A stretch of 17,813 nt of DNA from an uncultured Clostridia bacterium (GCA_937858235.1 CALLZZ010000047.1:1-17813), one strand, 5' to 3'. Numbered from the stretch's first letter, positions 6,613 through 14,235 are shown. Translations and numbers: made by a program. Notes: generated by a model not told the origin, from the letters alone.

Positions 6613-6641
6613 GTTGGCAAGCAAGCGGGATGAGTGCCAAC
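6613..6641. repeat. inverted repeat
   Basis: GTTGGCA (6613-6619) and TGCCAAC (6635-6641) are 7-bp inverted arms. It belongs to the same run of hairpins that begins at 6426. Confidence 0.4.
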
Positions 6642-6690
6642 AAGGTGAGGCGAAGGATTCGACCAACCATCAATCCCTGGGCGGGGTGGG

Positions 6691-7326
6691 ATGGGCTCTC
6701 ACTTTGTTTTATGTTGCCGCAAAGAAGCATTACCCTGGGGAAATGAGGATACAGAAGCGCTGATTGAAATACTGGGGAAATACAAGGCAAAAGCCACCTT
6801 TTTCCTGGTTGGACAGTGGGTGGATAAGTACCCAGAATCCGTGAAAGCACTGGCAGATGCAGGTCATGAGATCGGAAATCATTCCGATACCCACCCTCAC
6901 CTGACCCAGTGCAGCAGTGAGATGATCTTGCAGGAGCTGGAAGGGTGCAACGAGAAGATTAAGAAGATCACCGGCAAAGAACCCAAGCTCCATCGCTGCC
7001 CCTATGGGGATTACAACGACACCGTAGTCACCACAGTGCGTTCCATCGGAATGGAGCCGATTCAGTGGGATGTGGACAGCTTGGACTGGAAAGATCTTTC
7101 CGCACCTGACATTACCCAGCGGGTGCTGAGCAAGGTCACCGCCGGCAGTATCATTCTCTTCCATAACGCGGCGCTCCACACACCAGAGGCGCTGCCGGGA
7201 ATAATTGAATCACTGCAAAAGGATGGCTATACACTCTGTACGGTTTCGGAACTGATTGTACAGGGGGACTATACCATCGATAACAATGGGATGCAGCATC
7301 CCGTGGCTCAAAAAGCAGGTGCATAA
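6691..7326 (+). pseudogene. 5'-truncated PdaB-like polysaccharide deacetylase
   Basis: From codon 6736 onward this is a clear NodB-fold deacetylase of the clostridial sporulation type: WGNEDT, KATFFLVGQWVDKYPES, the metal-binding H-S-D-T-H, RCPYGDYND, WDVDSLDW and LFHNAALHTPEALP. What should precede WGNEDT is a signal or anchor segment and the first catalytic motif (FDAA, with the catalytic Asp). Instead the frame reads MGSHFVLCCRKEALP, which does not match the family, and an in-frame TGA lies at 6646. Start ATG 6691 has only a poor, very close GGGGTGG. The product would lack the general base and export signal, so I call it a broken gene. The break coincides with the end of the hairpin-rich segment, suggesting insertion or deletion. 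A terminator overlaps the stop. Confidence 0.8.
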
Positions 7327-7340
7327 TCGCCTGCTTTTTT
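7311..7340 (+). terminator. terminator overlapping the deacetylase stop
   Basis: AAAAGCAGG (7311-7319) pairs with CCTGCTTTT (7330-7338) and continues into T residues. It overlaps the TAA at 7324. Confidence 0.8.
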
Positions 7341-7400
7341 TCAAGGATGGAAGTGACAAAATGGAGACAAAATTTTGTACGAAAAAGAACTTGGAAAAGG

Positions 7401-7429
7401 GTGACAAAAACCGATCACTGTGATATACT
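7401..7429 (+). promoter_or_regulatory. promoter of the flavodiiron gene
   Basis: GTGACA (7401-7406) and TATACT (7424-7429) have a 17-bp spacer, and a TG lies just before the -10 box. The start would be near 7436, about 46 bp before the gene. Confidence 0.6.
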
Positions 7430-7441
7430 TGCCTCAAGCAT

Positions 7442-7462
7442 TGTTAGTGATAATGAATACCG
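7442..7462. promoter_or_regulatory. putative PerR-type box before the flavodiiron gene
   Basis: Centred on 7452, this box shares the GATAAT core and about 13 of 18 positions with the perR promoter palindrome. Its own symmetry is weaker (6 of 10 pairs). It lies just downstream of the predicted transcription start, where repressor binding would block transcription. Confidence 0.4.
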
Positions 7463-7481
7463 ATAAGGAGGAGCAATACAA

Positions 7482-8645
7482 ATGAAAGACACTTATATTT
7501 CTGATTCCGTTGTATACGTTGGCGTGGACGATAAGACCATTGACCTGTTTGAAAGTCAGTATGTGGTACCGAATGGCGTCTCATATAATTCCTATGTGAT
7601 TTTGGACGACAAAATTGCCATTATGGATACCGTAGACCGCCGTGCCACCGATCAATGGCTGGCCAATGTGGAAAAGGCTCTGGCAGGGCGGAAGCCGGAT
7701 TACCTGGTGATCCAGCATCTGGAACCGGATCATGGCGGGAGCATTGAGATTCTGGCCAGCAAGTATCCCGAGATGCAGTTTGTTTCCAACCCGAAACTGT
7801 TTGGCATGATGGGGCAGTTCTATGAATTTGATTTCCAGAGCCGTCAGGTCGTAGTCAATGAGGGCGAAACTCTGAGTTTGGGTAAGCATACACTGACCTT
7901 TGTGATGGCACCCATGGTGCATTGGCCGGAAGTCATGGTGACCTATGAAACCACGGAGAAGATTCTGTTCTCGGCAGACGGATTTGGCAAATTCGGTGCG
8001 CTGGATACCGAAGAAGATTGGGATGGCGAAGCCCGCCGTTACTTCATCAATATTGTGGGTAAGTATGGTGCCAACGTGGTGGCACTGCTGAAGAAGGCGG
8101 CAACCTTGGACATCGCCATGATCTGTCCCCTTCACGGTCCTATTCTGAAGGAAAATTTGGGTCACTACATCGGCAAGTATCTGATCTGGGCTAGCTATGA
8201 GCCGGAGGACGAAGGGGTTACCATCGCCTATGGCTCCATCCATGGCAATACCGCCAAGGCGGCAAAGCTGCTGGGCAAGATGTTGGAAGAGAGAGGCCAG
8301 AAGGTCACACTGTTTGACCTGGCTCGGTGCGATATGGCAGAGGCAATTGAGAACGCCTATCGGTATGACAAGCTGGTGGTTGCGTCAGTTACCTATGACG
8401 CAGGGGTGTTCCCGGCAATGGAAGACTTCCTGTACCACCTGAAGCTGAAGAACTATCAGAACCGTACCGTGGGTATCATGCAGAATGGCTCTTGGGGTCC
8501 TGTAGCAGGGAAGAAGATGAAGGAGACCATTGGAGCCTTCAAGAACATCAAAATTGTTGATCCTATGGTTACCATTCGCTCTACGCTAAAAAAGGGCAAC
8601 CTGAAGGCCATGGAAGTACTGGCAGACGCGCTGGTGAAAAAGTAA
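7482..8645 (+). CDS. fprA: FprA-type flavodiiron protein
   Basis: This enzyme reduces O2 to water, and in some members NO to N2O, with electrons usually delivered by rubredoxin, protecting anaerobes. Residues 1-245 are a metallo-beta-lactamase-like di-iron domain: H79, E81, D83 and H84 (HLEPDH), H147, D166 and H218 fit the ligand set. From about residue 247 there is a flavodoxin domain whose FMN phosphate loop reads YGSIHGNT. The length (387 aa) is normal for the two-domain class; there is no fused rubredoxin or reductase. AAGGAGG stands about 11 bp before the ATG. It has its own promoter and terminator, so it is monocistronic. A box resembling the perR operator suggests induction by oxidants. 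Confidence 0.95.
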   Translation: MKDTYISDSVVYVGVDDKTIDLFESQYVVPNGVSYNSYVILDDKIAIMDTVDRRATDQWLANVEKALAGRKPDYLVIQHLEPDHGGSIEILASKYPEMQFVSNPKLFGMMGQFYEFDFQSRQVVVNEGETLSLGKHTLTFVMAPMVHWPEVMVTYETTEKILFSADGFGKFGALDTEEDWDGEARRYFINIVGKYGANVVALLKKAATLDIAMICPLHGPILKENLGHYIGKYLIWASYEPEDEGVTIAYGSIHGNTAKAAKLLGKMLEERGQKVTLFDLARCDMAEAIENAYRYDKLVVASVTYDAGVFPAMEDFLYHLKLKNYQNRTVGIMQNGSWGPVAGKKMKETIGAFKNIKIVDPMVTIRSTLKKGNLKAMEVLADALVKK

Positions 8646-8688
8646 GCACTTTTCCACAGGGTAGAAGGCTGCATTAGCGAAAATTGAA

Positions 8689-8718
8689 AAACCCCTTCCG
8701 GTTAACCGGAAGGGGTTT
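8689..8718. terminator. bidirectional terminator, perfect 30-bp palindrome
   Basis: AAACCCCTTCCGGTT and its exact complement abut at 8703/8704. T-rich sequence follows on the plus strand (TTTCTTTG) and on the minus strand (TTTTTCAATTT). It ends the flavodiiron gene and the convergent LCP gene. Confidence 0.9.
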
Positions 8719-8737
8719 CTTTGTGTGTTAAATTGGA

Positions 8738-9982
8738 TTAGTTGACTACGGTAGTCCCTGTACTGACGGTAGTAGCAGCTCCTGTTTTGGCTGCCGCATC
8801 TGCGCTGGCACCGCCGTCCTCACTGTAAAGGTATTCCTTCAACAGGGAACGGATAGCATCCCAGTCCTTCGGTACCAGAATGTCCATACCGTTCAGTTTC
8901 TCATTGGTGTACATGCTGTCGCCGGGAATACGATAGCTATTCATGCTGTCCAGCCCCATGGAGTAGCCAGAGAAGGCGATACTGACAATCTGAGTGTTGG
9001 TCATGTCGGTGGTCAGATCGTCTGCTACGTTGGAGTAGACTGCCAGGAGCTTGGTCCAGCTCTCCTGACGAACCTGCTGGTAGACGGCCTGCATAACCCT
9101 ACGCTGACGATCCGTTCGCTCCCAGTCACTGTTGCCTACATGGCGGATACGGGCGTAGCAAAGTGCCTGCTGGCCGTCCAGATGGTTGGCACCGGCAGAG
9201 AACGTGCGATCCAGCTGAACGCCCATGTCGGATACAAATTTAGCACTGTTCATGTACTCCGCTTCGGCTTCATTGAGATCCATGTCAATGCCGCCGATGG
9301 TATCCACGATGTCTTTGAAGCCGCTAAAATTCACCTCTACGTTATAGTCGAGCACGATGCCAAAATTAGTAGAGATGGTTTCATCCAGAAGCTCAAAGCC
9401 ACCCAGAGCGTAGGCGGAGTTGAGTTTGTTGGCTCTGTAGCCGGGGATTTGTACATATAGATCGCGCATCAGAGACACCATAGTAATCTGATTGGTATTT
9501 TTGTTGACGCTGAGCACAATCATGGAATCAGACCGTGCCCGTTTCCCATCCTGACGGGTATCCTGTCCCACCACGAGAATATTGACCACGCCGTCTACGC
9601 TGGTAGCGATGTCGGCTTTGCCCCAATCTACTGCTTCAATGGTGTCGGCATCGTTGGTGTCCTTATCGAAGGTTTCACTGCCAAAGCTGATAGCGCCGAA
9701 CCGATTGATCTTGCCCAGTTCCCATTGACCAAAGGCGTAGGCTAAGAAACCCAGACCAACCAGAATGACCAGAATAATCAGGAGAACCCGGAGAGCGATA
9801 GAGCGTCTCCGTTTCCGAAGCCGCCGGCGGGAACCGTTTGCATTGGGCTGCTGCCCGTTTGGGGCTGCCCGGCTGTGGCTATCGGTGCTGTGCGAGGGTT
9901 GGGAGGGGCGGGAGTTGGAGGAGGATGTGTGCCGCCGCGCCCGATTGTATGGGTCATTACTATTGACTCGTTTACCGCTCAT
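8738..9982 (-). CDS. LytR-CpsA-Psr family glycopolymer ligase
   Basis: LCP enzymes move lipid-linked wall polymers (teichoic acids, capsule, secondary polysaccharides) onto peptidoglycan outside the membrane. The 414-aa protein starts with a Ser/Arg/Asn-rich cytosolic tail ending in a basic patch (residues 51-60), then one membrane helix (about 62-84). The extracellular LCP domain follows: NILVVGQDTR, the R-S-D-S-M segment, SLMRDLYVQIPG, KLNSAYALGG and the RxxDRQRR motif (RTDRQRRV). These hold the arginines and aspartates that bind the polyprenyl pyrophosphate. The last 30 residues are Ala/Thr/Ser-rich and probably disordered. GAGG lies about 10 bp before ATG 9982. It follows glf by 48 bp on the same strand, so a shared transcript is likely, ended at 8718-8689. 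Confidence 0.93.
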   Translation of the reverse strand: MSGKRVNSNDPYNRARRHTSSSNSRPSQPSHSTDSHSRAAPNGQQPNANGSRRRLRKRRRSIALRVLLIILVILVGLGFLAYAFGQWELGKINRFGAISFGSETFDKDTNDADTIEAVDWGKADIATSVDGVVNILVVGQDTRQDGKRARSDSMIVLSVNKNTNQITMVSLMRDLYVQIPGYRANKLNSAYALGGFELLDETISTNFGIVLDYNVEVNFSGFKDIVDTIGGIDMDLNEAEAEYMNSAKFVSDMGVQLDRTFSAGANHLDGQQALCYARIRHVGNSDWERTDRQRRVMQAVYQQVRQESWTKLLAVYSNVADDLTTDMTNTQIVSIAFSGYSMGLDSMNSYRIPGDSMYTNEKLNGMDILVPKDWDAIRSLLKEYLYSEDGGASADAAAKTGAATTVSTGTTVVN

Positions 9983-10030
9983 AGAGATAACCTCGTTTCT
10001 GTCTGTTAATCGCAGGAGAAATGACCAAGA

Positions 10031-11128
10031 TCAGTCCAGTTCCTGCAGGATCAGCTTCAGAGAGGAAGCGATCACTTTGTCCATATCGTAGTATTTGTAT
10101 TCACCGAGCCGACCGCCAAAGATGACAGAGGGGTCCTGAGCCGCCAAGGCGGCATACTGCTGATAAAGGGCGTTGTTGGGCGCATCGTTTACGGTATAGT
10201 AGGGCTCTGCGCCAATCTGCCAGTCAGCGGGATATTCCCGGGTGACGACTGTTTTGGGTTGGGTACCGAACGCAAAGTGCTTGTGTTCGATGATGCGGGT
10301 GAAAGGTGTTTCCCGGTCAGTGTAGTTGACCACGGCATTTCCTTGGAAGTTGGATTCCTCCAGCACCTGGGTGTCAAAGCGGAGGCTGCGGAATTGGAGG
10401 GGGCCGAAGCGGTAACCGAAGTACTGGTCAATGGGACCGGTGTAGATCATCCGTTCCGCCAGAGGACGCAGTTCCTCCCGATGAGCCAGATAATCGCAGT
10501 TCAGACGGAGGTCGATGCCCGCCAGAAGCTGATCGAAGATGGGTGTGTAGCCGCCTTCGGGGATGCCCTGAAAACGGTCGTTAAAGTAGTTGTTGTCGTA
10601 GGTGAAGCGTACCGGCAGCCGTTGAATGATAAAAGCGGGCAGATCAGTACAATCGCAGCCCCACTGTTTTTCAGTATAGCCCTTGACCAACTTTTCGTAG
10701 ATGTCCCGCCCCACCAGAGAGAGGGCTTGTTCCTCCAGGTTGGTGGGATTCGCCGGAGCGTCACCCCGCTGGGTGTCGATCTTAGCCCTGGCTTCTGCGG
10801 GGGTAGCGATGCCCCAGAGCTTGCTGAAGGTGTTCATATTAAAGGGGAGATTGTAAATTTCACCCTTGTAGTTTGCAATGGGAGAATTGATGTAGTTGTT
10901 AAAGGAAGCAAACCGGTTTACAAAATCCCAGATTTCCCGGTCAGAGGTGTGAAAGATGTGTGCACCATATTTATGAACGTGGATTTCTTCCACAGTTTCA
11001 GTGTAGCAGTTACCACCGATATGGGGACGTTTGTCCACCACCAGGCAGCGCTTTCCACGGCGATTGGCCTCATATGCGAAAACCGCACCGAAGAAGCCAG
11101 CGCCTACTACAAGGTAATCATAGTTCAT
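10031..11128 (-). CDS. glf: UDP-galactopyranose mutase
   Basis: This FAD enzyme converts UDP-galactopyranose to UDP-galactofuranose in the cytosol, the donor for galactofuranose-containing wall or capsular polymers. The N-terminal FAD loop reads VVGAGFFGAVFA (GxGxxG at residues 8-13), followed by VVDKRPHIGGNCY. Other family features are HKYGAHIFHT, YTEKQWG, RFTYDNNYFND, YTGPIDQYF and the C-terminal GRLGEYKYYDMD. Its 365 aa match the bacterial family. AAGGCGG stands before ATG 11128. It is the first gene of a leftward pair with the LCP ligase. No glycosyltransferase is adjacent, so the polymer-building genes must lie elsewhere. Confidence 0.96.
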   Translation of the reverse strand: MNYDYLVVGAGFFGAVFAYEANRRGKRCLVVDKRPHIGGNCYTETVEEIHVHKYGAHIFHTSDREIWDFVNRFASFNNYINSPIANYKGEIYNLPFNMNTFSKLWGIATPAEARAKIDTQRGDAPANPTNLEEQALSLVGRDIYEKLVKGYTEKQWGCDCTDLPAFIIQRLPVRFTYDNNYFNDRFQGIPEGGYTPIFDQLLAGIDLRLNCDYLAHREELRPLAERMIYTGPIDQYFGYRFGPLQFRSLRFDTQVLEESNFQGNAVVNYTDRETPFTRIIEHKHFAFGTQPKTVVTREYPADWQIGAEPYYTVNDAPNNALYQQYAALAAQDPSVIFGGRLGEYKYYDMDKVIASSLKLILQELD

Positions 11129-11188
11129 GTGTGATACCGCCTTTCGAATTCAGATAAAACCTGACTGCGAATAATTACACAATAATTT

Positions 11189-11217
11189 ATTTTAATCTCT
11201 TTGGATCGATTAGTCAA
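11189..11217 (-). promoter_or_regulatory. glf promoter
   Basis: On the minus strand TTGACT (11217-11212) and TAAAAT (11194-11189) are exactly 17 bp apart, about 60 bp before the glf start. Confidence 0.7.
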
Positions 11218-11277
11218 TACAAACCACAAATCAGGCAAAAGAATGAAAAAGAGGAGAAAATCAAAGCCAGATAAAAA

Positions 11278-11325
11278 TTACAAATTTATTTACAAATTTG
11301 TCACTTACATATGATATAGTAAACA
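11278..11325 (+). promoter_or_regulatory. AT-rich promoter region of the dnaK paralog
   Basis: TTACAAATTT occurs twice (11278-11287 and 11290-11299), followed by TATGAT (11310-11315) and TATAGT (11315-11320). Candidate -35 boxes TTTACA (11289) and TTGTCA (11298) do not give an ideal spacer, so the exact promoter is unsure. No CIRCE inverted repeat is present. Confidence 0.35.
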
Positions 11326-11355
11326 TGAAAAAATGCATAGCAGGAGGCAAACGCC

Positions 11356-13179
11356 GTGAATCATATTATCGGTATTGATTTGGGTACCACAAACAGCTGT
11401 GTTGCGGTATTAGAGGGCGGAAAACCCATCATTATCCCCAATGCGGAGGGTGGACGCACTACCCCGTCAGTGGTGGCGTTCACGAAAAATGGCGAACGTT
11501 TGGTGGGAGAGTTGGCCAAGCGGCAGGCGGTTACCAACACCGGCGGTACCATTTCCTCTATCAAGCGGGAAATCGGTACGGATTATCGGGTGGATGTTGC
11601 GGGACGAAAGCGGACGCCTCAGGAGATCAGTGCGATGATTCTGCAAAAGCTAAAGACGGATGCGGAAGCCTACCTGGGTGAGCCGGTACGGGACGCGGTG
11701 ATTACAGTACCAGCCTACTTCAACGATTCCCAACGCCAGGCCACCAAGGATGCCGGGCGAATTGCGGGATTAAATGTGTGCCGGATTATCAACGAACCCA
11801 CTTCAGCGGCATTGGCCTACGGCCTGGATCACGGAGCGGCCCAAAAGATCATGGTCTATGACCTGGGTGGTGGTACCTTTGACGTGTCTATCATTGAAAT
11901 TGGCGACGGAGTCATCGAGGTACTCTCAACTTGTGGCGATAATCAATTAGGCGGCGATGATTTTGACCAGCGCTTGGCCAATCATCTGATCAGTGAGTTT
12001 AAGCAGCAGACCCGTATCAGCCTGGCAAAGGACCCGGTAGCGGTGCAGCGGGTGCGGGAGGCAGCGGAAAAGGCGAAAATTGAGCTGTCCGTTTCCACCA
12101 CCGCCAATGTGAACCTGCCCTTTATCGCCCAGAGCCGCAGCGGACCGATACACATGGACCTGAATGTCACCCGTGCCACCTTCGAGCAACTGACTCGGGA
12201 TCTAGTAGAGCGTACCACAATCCCAGTGCGGACAGCGCTGAATGACGCCGGGATCAACAGCAATCAGTTGGGAAAGGTGCTGCTGGTAGGGGGAAGTACC
12301 CGGATTCCGGCGGTGCAGGAGCATATTCGGTGGCTCACCGGAATGCAGCCCTCCAAAGGGGTCAATCCGGATGAATGCGTGGCCTTGGGTGCGGCGGTGC
12401 AGGGGAGGACCCTGGGGGGCGGAACCCTGGCGGCTGCTGATGGAAGTGGACTCCAGAGCAGCGGAAATGAGATTTTACTGCTGGATGTGACTCCGCTCTC
12501 CCTGTCCATTGAGACGGTAGGCGGTGTGGCAACCCGGCTGATCAACCGTAATACGACCCTTCCGGTACACTATTCCCAGGTGTTCAGTACAGCGGCGAAT
12601 TACCAGACCACCGTAGAAATCCATGTGCTCCAGGGGGAACGTCCCATGGCGCGGGATAACAAGAGCATCGGAAAGTTCCGGCTCACCGGGATCAAACGGG
12701 CGCCCAGAGGGGTGCCCCAGATCGAGGTCACCTTTGACCTGGATGCCAACGGGATTCTGAAGGTTTCGGCTCGGGATCTGGGGACGGGACGTGCCCAGGA
12801 GATTGTGATTTCCTCCAGCTCCAATTTGTCTGAGTCGGAGATTCAGCAGGCGATGGCGGATGCCGAAGCATATGCCGTGCAGGATCGGGAAAATAAAGGA
12901 TTTATGGAGCTGCGGAACGAGGCGGAAACCCTGATTGTGCAATGTAAGAACGCCCTGACCGTCTGTGGAAAAGAGATGGAAAAAGGGGAGCGGAAGCAGA
13001 TACAAAATGATCTGTCTACCCTGGAGCGAGTTTTCCACAAGGGAAAGCCGGAAAAGCGCAAACCCGGCGACGAGGAGAGCTTCAGGAGTGCAATAGAGCA
13101 GCTAAAAGGCAGCGCCGGAAACCTGTTAGAGCGCTTCTCCAAACGGGCGGAGGAAGAAGCGCAGGGCAATGAGGAGTAA
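11356..13179 (+). CDS. stand-alone DnaK (Hsp70) paralog
   Basis: Hsp70 chaperones bind and release unfolded peptides in an ATP cycle. The 607-aa protein has a full nucleotide-binding domain (about 1-365) with GIDLGTTNS at 6-14, DLGGGTFD at 169-176 and LVGGSTRIPAVQE. The linker and start of the peptide-binding domain (LLLDVTPLSL, near 375) follow, then QVFSTAANYQTTVEIHVLQGERPMA and a helical lid from about residue 500. About seven extra residues (Gly/Ala/Ser-rich) sit just before the linker, and the C-terminus ends in EEEAQGNEE. GTG 11356 follows AGGAGG at 8 bp. No grpE, dnaJ or hrcA is adjacent and there is no CIRCE, so this is probably a second DnaK rather than the heat-shock operon copy. 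All ATPase motifs look intact. Confidence 0.9.
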   Translation: MNHIIGIDLGTTNSCVAVLEGGKPIIIPNAEGGRTTPSVVAFTKNGERLVGELAKRQAVTNTGGTISSIKREIGTDYRVDVAGRKRTPQEISAMILQKLKTDAEAYLGEPVRDAVITVPAYFNDSQRQATKDAGRIAGLNVCRIINEPTSAALAYGLDHGAAQKIMVYDLGGGTFDVSIIEIGDGVIEVLSTCGDNQLGGDDFDQRLANHLISEFKQQTRISLAKDPVAVQRVREAAEKAKIELSVSTTANVNLPFIAQSRSGPIHMDLNVTRATFEQLTRDLVERTTIPVRTALNDAGINSNQLGKVLLVGGSTRIPAVQEHIRWLTGMQPSKGVNPDECVALGAAVQGRTLGGGTLAAADGSGLQSSGNEILLLDVTPLSLSIETVGGVATRLINRNTTLPVHYSQVFSTAANYQTTVEIHVLQGERPMARDNKSIGKFRLTGIKRAPRGVPQIEVTFDLDANGILKVSARDLGTGRAQEIVISSSSNLSESEIQQAMADAEAYAVQDRENKGFMELRNEAETLIVQCKNALTVCGKEMEKGERKQIQNDLSTLERVFHKGKPEKRKPGDEESFRSAIEQLKGSAGNLLERFSKRAEEEAQGNEE

Positions 13180-13191
13180 ACAATCGAAAAT

Positions 13192-13236
13192 AAAACGCAG
13201 CTACGGTTCCCAAAGGGGTGCCGTGGCTGCGTTTTT
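13192..13236 (+). terminator. terminator after the dnaK paralog
   Basis: AAAACGCAGCTACGG and CCGTGGCTGCGTTTT form a 15-bp stem (one T-G pair), 14-nt loop, then T residues. On the minus strand the A-rich side also gives a T-run, so it may end the convergent pentapeptide gene too. Confidence 0.88.
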
Positions 13237-13245
13237 TAATCTGAC

Positions 13246-13848
13246 TCAGAGGAACTTTACGCCCAGAAGCTGTACCAGATCGACGGCCTGTAGGGAAGCA
13301 ATCTGCATCCCCCGGAGTTCCTGAAAGGTGTCCGATACCGTAATGCCCTCAATGGAGCAATTGGAGAAGTCCGTACCATTCAGGGCTGTTTTAAAGAAGT
13401 CCACACCGGCGAAGGAGGTTTCCTGTAGGATGAGCTTTTTCAGTCTGGCCTCACTGAAAAAAGCCTCCTTCATGTTGCAGTGGAGAAGGGAGCAGGCATT
13501 CCAAGCAGATTTCGAGAAGTTGCAGCAGGCAAACGTGCTGTTTTCCAGCTTGCAGTTGGTGAAATGAGCCTGAGTAAACCGGCTGCCATCCCCTTTGCAG
13601 TCCACGACCTGAGTGTCGCGCCAGTAGCTGTCCTCAAAGATGCAGTTGGAAAAGTCACAGTGCAAAAACTGGACTTCATAAAAAGAGGCGTTGTGGAACC
13701 GGCAGCGGACAAAGCGACAGTGTTGAAAGGTGACACGATTGAACTCCATCCTGCTGATGTCGGCATGAGCGAGGGTTTCATTTTCAAACACGGCGTCGGA
13801 AAGGGTGTTGTCTTCTGATCTGGCGGTCTGAATGCGATGTAGTAACAT
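13246..13848 (-). CDS. Cys-rich pentapeptide-repeat protein
   Basis: This 200-aa protein has a large hydrophobic residue (F or L) roughly every fifth position from about residue 35 to 165 (for example FQHCRFVRCRFHNASF and FLHCDFSNCIFEDS), the hallmark of a right-handed quadrilateral beta-helix. There is no signal peptide or membrane helix. Unusually, about 11 cysteines occupy repeat positions, often as HC or NC, which could stack along one face. Some pentapeptide proteins (Qnr, MfpA) mimic DNA and protect gyrase, but many have unknown roles, and nothing here points to gyrase. GGAGG stands about 9 bp before ATG 13848. It lies downstream of acpP but a terminator separates them, so it may have its own weak promoter or be reached by read-through. 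Confidence 0.85.
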   Translation of the reverse strand: MLLHRIQTARSEDNTLSDAVFENETLAHADISRMEFNRVTFQHCRFVRCRFHNASFYEVQFLHCDFSNCIFEDSYWRDTQVVDCKGDGSRFTQAHFTNCKLENSTFACCNFSKSAWNACSLLHCNMKEAFFSEARLKKLILQETSFAGVDFFKTALNGTDFSNCSIEGITVSDTFQELRGMQIASLQAVDLVQLLGVKFL

Positions 13849-13882
13849 AGAATATTCCCTCCTGAAATGGGCGTGTGAGTGG

Positions 13883-13920
13883 AAAGAAAAAGAGCCTATC
13901 CGTGGTTTGGGATAAGCTCT
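13883..13920 (-). terminator. terminator after acpP
   Basis: On the minus strand AGAGC-t-TATCC pairs with GGATA-g-GCTCT, followed by TTTTTCTTT. It lies 22 bp after the acpP stop. Confidence 0.82.
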
Positions 13921-13941
13921 GCAAGGCGGTAGCAGGGGGGA

Positions 13942-14166
13942 TTAGCCCACTTTTTTTTCGACAAAAGCGGCCAGCTCGGCGATAGTGGAGACCTTTTCAT
14001 CCAGCTCCAGCTCTACGTCCAGCTCTTCTTCCAGTTCCATGACCATTTCCACGGTTTCCAGTGAGTCAATGCCCAGGGATTCAAAGGTGGTTTCCGGTGT
14101 GAACTCCGAGGTGTTCCGACCAGTATGTTCTGCCAGCAGTTTGATGATCATTTCATAGATGTTCAT
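13942..14166 (-). CDS. acpP: acyl carrier protein
   Basis: This small acidic four-helix protein carries growing acyl chains in type II fatty acid synthesis on a phosphopantetheine arm. The attachment serine is S35 in the motif GIDSLETVEMV. The 74 aa and strongly acidic helix II to III region (MELEEELDVELELDE) are typical. GGAGG stands before ATG 14166. A MarR-type regulator gene lies just upstream on the same strand. In Firmicutes a MarR-family repressor, FabT, heads the fatty acid gene cluster, so this pair may be a detached fragment of such a cluster; no fabH, fabD, fabG or fabF is in the window. A 15-bp box 20-34 bp before the start is shared with the regulator promoter. Confidence 0.95.
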   Translation of the reverse strand: MNIYEMIIKLLAEHTGRNTSEFTPETTFESLGIDSLETVEMVMELEEELDVELELDEKVSTIAELAAFVEKKVG

Positions 14167-14185
14167 AGTAAAATCCTCCGTGATT

Positions 14186-14200
14186 TAAACGATGTGATGT
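14186..14200. promoter_or_regulatory. putative operator before acpP
   Basis: TAAACGATGTGATGT matches the box before the MarR gene (14738-14752) at 12 of 15 positions, both sharing TAAACGAT then TGAT. Same strand orientation and similar distance to each start suggest a common regulator. Confidence 0.45.
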
Positions 14201-14215
14201 TGTTTCAACCTATGT

Positions 14216-14235
14216 AAAAAACCGAAAGCGGTTTT
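14216..14235 (-). terminator. small terminator between the MarR gene and acpP
   Basis: On the minus strand AAAACCG-CTTT-CGGTTTT is followed by T residues and overlaps the MarR gene stop. The 7-bp stem is short, so it may only partly stop transcription into acpP. Confidence 0.6.

Noticed and set aside
5770..6740. Group II intron, CRISPR array or known riboswitch in the gene-poor stretch
   Set aside because: No domain V-like hairpin, reverse transcriptase, regular spaced repeats or recognised aptamer core could be found.
6422..6850. 142-codon minus-strand frame across the hairpin region
   Set aside because: It runs antisense into the deacetylase remnant and has no start signal. The open frame probably reflects the palindromic repeats.
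10259..11134. 291-codon plus-strand frame opposite glf
   Set aside because: It is the antisense shadow of a clear glf gene. It has no ribosome binding site and its product resembles no family.
11129..11355. CIRCE/HrcA operator before the dnaK paralog
   Set aside because: No TTAGCACTC-N9-GAGTGCTAA-like repeat is present; only AT-rich direct repeats are seen.
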